Of a DNA stretch of 64,000 nt, positions 62,201 through 64,000 are shown one piece after another (the stretch's first letter is position 1; each line of letters opens with the position of its first letter). The notes below the pieces were generated by a model. The model was not told the origin of the DNA and did not search any database. It saw only the letters and a program-made list of their open reading frames with translations. Location: NCBI RefSeq assembly GCF_015832195.1, contig NC_052016.1:81257047-81321046 (forward strand), read 5' to 3'. A program made the translations under genes and the position numbers. Source of the stretch: Motacilla alba alba. Lineage: Eukaryota > Chordata > Aves > Passeriformes > Motacillidae.

Positions 62201-62926
62201 CTTAGATTTGGAAATACTTGTTCTGTCTCCTCAGTTAGCTTAGTCTTCTTACATGCTAGAGATGACTCACATAATGCAATATATTTTAGTAGCCAGAATA
62301 AATCTTAGATATTGACTTACATCCTGAAGAAATCATTGTGTGTTCCTTCAGATTTTGAAAATAAATTCAGTTAAAAACTTGTTATACCCAAGGCAACAAA
62401 CAAATCAAACCAAAACAAACATAACCCATATAAAACCCAGACATAAATTTACTAATCCTAAAAGATTGGTGGGGGAGGAATCTTTCATGTGTCTAGAGTC
62501 TGGAGACGAATTTGTCTAAATGTCTCTCATGTAAGCATGAATGCTTAAGGTCAATATCGAGTCTTTATTTAGAGTCAGTAGAGAACAAACAAGTATTTTT
62601 AGTTACATTTAATCTTTTCTTTAAAGCAGATTTTAAATAAGCAGGATGACTCATGGTCTAAAGTGTCTGTTTTTTTCTTGTTAAGAGGAAAAGCTTTTTT
62701 CAGAACATTTATTTGACATCTCCACTTCTCACTATTGTCCTGTGAGGACACACTTTTTGTCTCTGTGTGTATGTCATCCGTGTTATTTTTAATTATAAAA
62801 ATATTTAATGTAATTTACTTTTATACAATACTATAAAAATATAAAGTGTTTGTCTTGGTCAGTTGCTTTGGACTGATTGCATGAAAAATTCCACCTAGTT
62901 ATAAATGAATACATGTATTAAGTTTG
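56211..62926. other. Long repeat-poor AT-rich DNA
   Basis: No transposon, RNA gene or coding exon recognised in 6.7 kb. Homopolymer-rich patches lie at 57299-57347 (purine) and 60163-60177 (poly-A). The slightly GC-richer stretch at 57600-57900 was read in the forward frames without any protein or repeat match. Confidence 0.55.
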
Positions 62927-63357
62927 CATCCTGGTTCTGGCCAGGACAGGGCTAATTTTTGCAGTATCTGCTAAGGAAGGGGAATGGCTAGGACACAGAG
63001 GTTATTCTATACCACTCTGCATCTTTGCTAGCACTGGGAAGAACAGAGTCTCTTTCCTGGAGAAGGAATTCTGGTTGTGTATGTGTGGTGGAGGAAGAAA
63101 TCAGGGTAATCCTGGTTCTGAGCATTTTGCATGCGAACCACTCCCCTCTCTCTTGTACATTTTTGTTATTGTAGTGTTGTTGTTACTGTTCCTTTTCCGA
63201 TCTCATTGCTGTTTCTGTAAATTGTTTTATCTCAAGCTGAGATCTTTACTTTTTGTGCCTCCAATTCTCTCCTCCATCCCACCACAGGTGACAAGGGGAG
63301 GGCAGGAATGAACACATGGCAGTGTGGTTTGGAAAGTACCATTCCTGAACCATGACA
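62927..63357 (+). mobile_element. Solo avian ERV LTR (short variant), sense plus
   Basis: Begins CATCCTGGTTCTGGCCAGGA then CAGGGCTAATTTTTGCAGTA (family start TGTCCTGG with TG changed to CA), and carries GCGAACCACTCCC, TTTTGTTATTGTAGTGTTGT, TGTTACTGTTCCTTTTCCGA, TTGTTTTATCTCAAGC, TTTACTTTTTGTGCCTCCAA and TTCTCTCCTCCATCCCACCA. It ends ACCATGACA, the usual ...CACGACA edge. The polyadenylation signal has decayed to TAAATTG. At about 430 bases it is shorter than the relatives at 50527 and 52013. No retroviral gene is next to it. The 78-codon open frame here is a shadow. Confidence 0.82.
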
Positions 63358-64000
63358 GCTCATTTAAATGCAGGACACAGACCCAATCATTTTATAAAAA
63401 AAAAAAAAAGAAAAAAAAAAAAAAGAAGTACTGATATGAAATAAAACTTTCTGATCTACGTTGTAATGGTTTGGGGTTTTTTCCATCAGTTGTCAAAATG
63501 TTTCCATCTTAAGAACTCAGTTTTATGATGAAATAAAAAAAAGCCCAGAAGTCTCAACGTTTTAAGTTTAAATGAGAAAAATAATTTTGCAGAAAAAGTT
63601 CAAGTGATAGCTTTTTAATATTTACTTTTGTATATGTCTTCCTGAATCTGTGCAACAGATCCATGTTTTCAAGGAAAAATAAACCATAGGAAGTAATAAA
63701 TTCCTCTGCAGGATGAAAGGGAAAATCTTTCCAAATGTAGCTCTTCTCCTTGCGAAGCTGTTTTCATTTTGTCTGAAAATCAAAGTCAGCATAGATTAAC
63801 AATATTCATAAGCTTCCATTTTTTTTTCCTCATAAGCTTGGTTTGATAAAAAACAATGCATCACTAGCTTAGGTTTACAATAAGCTTTAAGTTAAGCAGT
63901 TATTAAATCAGCTTTGTTAATAGGGTTTAATAAAGTGTTGACTGCAGTATATTCTAAAATACAGTCTAGACTTACTTGTATTATTCCAGCTTTTATATCA
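63358..64000. other. AT-rich DNA with A-rich tract
   Basis: A nearly pure A run with single G interruptions lies at 63396-63424. No retroposed sequence is recognisable upstream of it other than the LTR. The rest shows nothing. Confidence 0.6.

Noticed and set aside
63396..63424. Poly-A tract as the tail of a processed pseudogene
   Set aside because: The sequence before it is LTR plus about 38 bases of unremarkable DNA; no retroposed gene is recognisable.
1..64000. tRNA, rRNA or microRNA genes and CRISPR arrays
   Set aside because: No cloverleaf-like GTTCRAATC blocks, rRNA motifs or spaced direct repeats were seen; the organism is a vertebrate, so CRISPR is not expected.

Overview
This window looks like non-coding nuclear DNA from a bird. 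The diagnostic evidence is at least ten CR1 (chicken repeat 1) LINE relics, several ending in the family's octamer tail of the ATTCTGTG/ATTCTATG type, and nine LTR relics of families I recognise as avian endogenous retroviruses. A neoavian bird, perhaps a passerine, is my inference; species and chromosome cannot be told from the sequence. The window is strongly AT-rich, has no open reading frame above about 170 codons, and the longest open stretches that make protein sense fall inside CR1 or LTR relics. I find no protein-coding gene, tRNA, rRNA or CRISPR array. It is most simply an intergenic desert or the interior of a very large intron.

Layout. 0-5.3 kb: an LTR relic that seems to be split by a CR1 insertion and its (TTCTC)n tract, then a solo LTR of the same family (4245-5327). 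5.3-15.7 kb: mostly single-copy AT-rich DNA with CR1 copies at 8.66 and 10.67 kb, a GC-richer block of unknown nature at 11.1-11.47 kb and an (AT)20 tract. 15.7-31 kb: very repeat-poor, with CR1 relics at 15.7 kb and 24.6-25.3 kb (the latter internally deleted). 31-34.7 kb: three CR1 relics in a row, including one 2-kb copy that keeps pieces of ORF2 endonuclease and reverse transcriptase. 35.4-35.6 kb: an unusual A/C-only strand-asymmetric tract. 38.5-56.2 kb: LTR-rich (38.55, 42.7, 47.2, 50.5, 52.0 and 55.3 kb), with two small CR1 tails and, at 44.1-45.1 kb, a GC-elevated segment that reads like a frame-broken retrocopy of a cellular gene I cannot name. 56.2-62.9 kb: repeat-poor. 62.9-63.4 kb: a last solo LTR, then an A-rich tract.

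Nothing here acts as a gene set or pathway. The history is one of retroelement insertion and decay: truncated and internally deleted CR1 copies, solo or fragmentary LTRs with no recognisable gag, pol or env, and microsatellites growing at CR1 3' ends. No clear new biological system is visible. The items most worth checking are the 44.1-45.1 kb candidate retrocopy, the 55.3-56.2 kb LTR, the 11.1 kb block and the A/C tract. All family assignments rest on recognising consensus sequence and protein motifs by eye; none was computed.
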